Below are positions 5,906 through 7,617 of a DNA stretch of 7,617 bases, in pieces. The stretch comes from an uncultured Collinsella sp. (lineage in GTDB: Bacteria > Actinomycetota > Coriobacteriia > Coriobacteriales > Coriobacteriaceae): positions 1 through 7,617 of the forward strand of contig CABUKY010000091.1 of assembly GCA_902492185.1 (NCBI GenBank), in the 5' to 3' direction. The position numbers and the translations under genes are program-made. The notes under the pieces are model-generated. The model did not search any database. It was not told the origin of the DNA and was given only the letters and a program-made list of their open reading frames with translations. The stretch's first letter is position 1, and every line of letters starts with the position of its first letter.

Positions 5906-6048
5906 GACATCTCAATCTGCAACATCTAGCAGGGAAAATGACCTCTAACTGTTATAGATTGAGATGTTGTTTTGTGAGGTTTGGGTTTGTCTCAATCTGT
6001 AACAGTTAGACCGGTTTTTGCTGAGCAACTGTTACAGATTGCGACAAT
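5906..6048. repeat. Array 2: four alternating 23-bp repeats with an exact 40-bp period
   Basis: Four copies lie at 5906-5928 (forward), 5946-5968 (reverse), 5986-6008 (forward) and 6026-6048 (reverse), with starts exactly 40 bp apart. All three spacers are 17 nt and share no clear similarity with one another or with those of the array at 252-395. The third copy equals the consensus of all eight copies. Copies 3 and 4 pair over 20 of 21 bases (5987-6007 with 6027-6047). In copies 1 and 2, CAT replaces the usual TGT near the outer end in both, which keeps the arms complementary. A small hairpin, TGGCAG (5891-5896) with CTGCCA (5900-5905), abuts the left edge. The array lies between the divergent copA and helicase genes, outside the copA promoter. 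Confidence 0.87.
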
Positions 6049-6085
6049 CGGCCCAGACCCGCCCCGTCCGCCTCGTCATCTGTGG

Positions 6086-6118
6086 TTTACGTGGGGGCAT
6101 GCGGAGTACGGGTATACT
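6086..6118 (+). promoter_or_regulatory. Candidate promoter of the DEAD-box helicase
   Basis: TATACT at 6113-6118 matches the -10 consensus in five of six positions. The best -35-like sequence upstream, TTTACG (6086-6091), is weak and 21 bp away, longer than usual. If the -10 is used, transcription starts near 6125 and leaves a leader of about 190 nt. The right end of the repeat array is 64 bp upstream of the -10. Confidence 0.4.
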
Positions 6119-6317
6119 AACCGGCGGCGAATCTGCTCCATCGCTTAGGGCCGCTGCGTCTGGACGGCGCGTGATAGGGCTGCCAAAGCGATCGCCAGCG
6201 TGCTGAGCAACGTCCTCTCTGTGCGCACCTGTTTTTGTATGTATTAGCGCACTACCAAGCACGCTCGCGCGGCCGCATGCCGTGCCCATAACGCGTGCAG
6301 ATAAGGAACAACAACAT
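6119..6317 (+). other. Long, potentially structured 5' leader of the helicase gene
   Basis: No protein gene is supported in these roughly 200 bases. Several exact inverted repeats overlap. ATCGCTT (6140-6146) pairs with AAGCGAT (6186-6192), AGCGTGCT (6197-6204) with AGCACGCT (6258-6265), and GTGCGC (6221-6226) with GCGCAC (6247-6252). A T-run (GTTTTTG, 6231-6237) lies inside the last two. The arrangement would allow a folded leader, and long leaders are known for cold-inducible helicase genes. Regulation here is inference. AAGGAA at 6304-6308 is the likely ribosome site. Confidence 0.4.

Positions 6318-7617
<1,300 letters not shown>

Noticed and set aside
6018..6206. Small plus-strand open frame across the end of array 2 and the helicase leader
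   Set aside because: It begins in the repeat array, has no ribosome site and shows no recognisable protein features.

Overview
The window looks like chromosomal DNA from a GC-rich Gram-positive actinobacterium. Gene style, strong AGGAG-type ribosome sites and dense intergenic palindromes suggest a Coriobacteriia gut anaerobe such as Collinsella. That is inference from style and family resemblance; no rRNA or other phylogenetic marker is present.

Layout from left to right. (1) 1-246, plus: the C-terminal end of a DUF559/Vsr-like nuclease-fold protein. (2) 252-395: four copies of a 23-bp repeat in alternating orientation with a 40-bp period. (3) 543-1913, plus: a complete metal-dependent amidohydrolase, ending at a bidirectional terminator (1965-1999). 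(4) 2021-5757, all minus: a copper-efflux block transcribed copA, copZ, csoR, then a small membrane protein with a zinc ribbon. Each of the three gaps in this block is 135-147 bp and holds a different palindrome. (5) 5758-5880: the copA control region, with a G-tract inverted repeat of CsoR-operator type between candidate -35 and -10 elements. (6) 5906-6048: a second four-copy array of the same 23-bp repeat, again with a 40-bp period. (7) 6050-6317: a structured leader. (8) 6318 to the end, plus: a DEAD-box RNA helicase running off the window.

The copper genes form a coherent circuit. CsoR would hold the copA promoter shut until Cu(I) binds its Cys-His-Cys site. CopZ would then carry Cu(I) to CopA for export. 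csoR lies downstream of the genes it controls, so it is probably induced with them.

The most unusual signal is the pair of alternating 23-bp repeat arrays. They share the repeat but not the 17-18 nt spacers, and they bracket the amidohydrolase and copper segment. They resemble neither a standard CRISPR nor a simple terminator.
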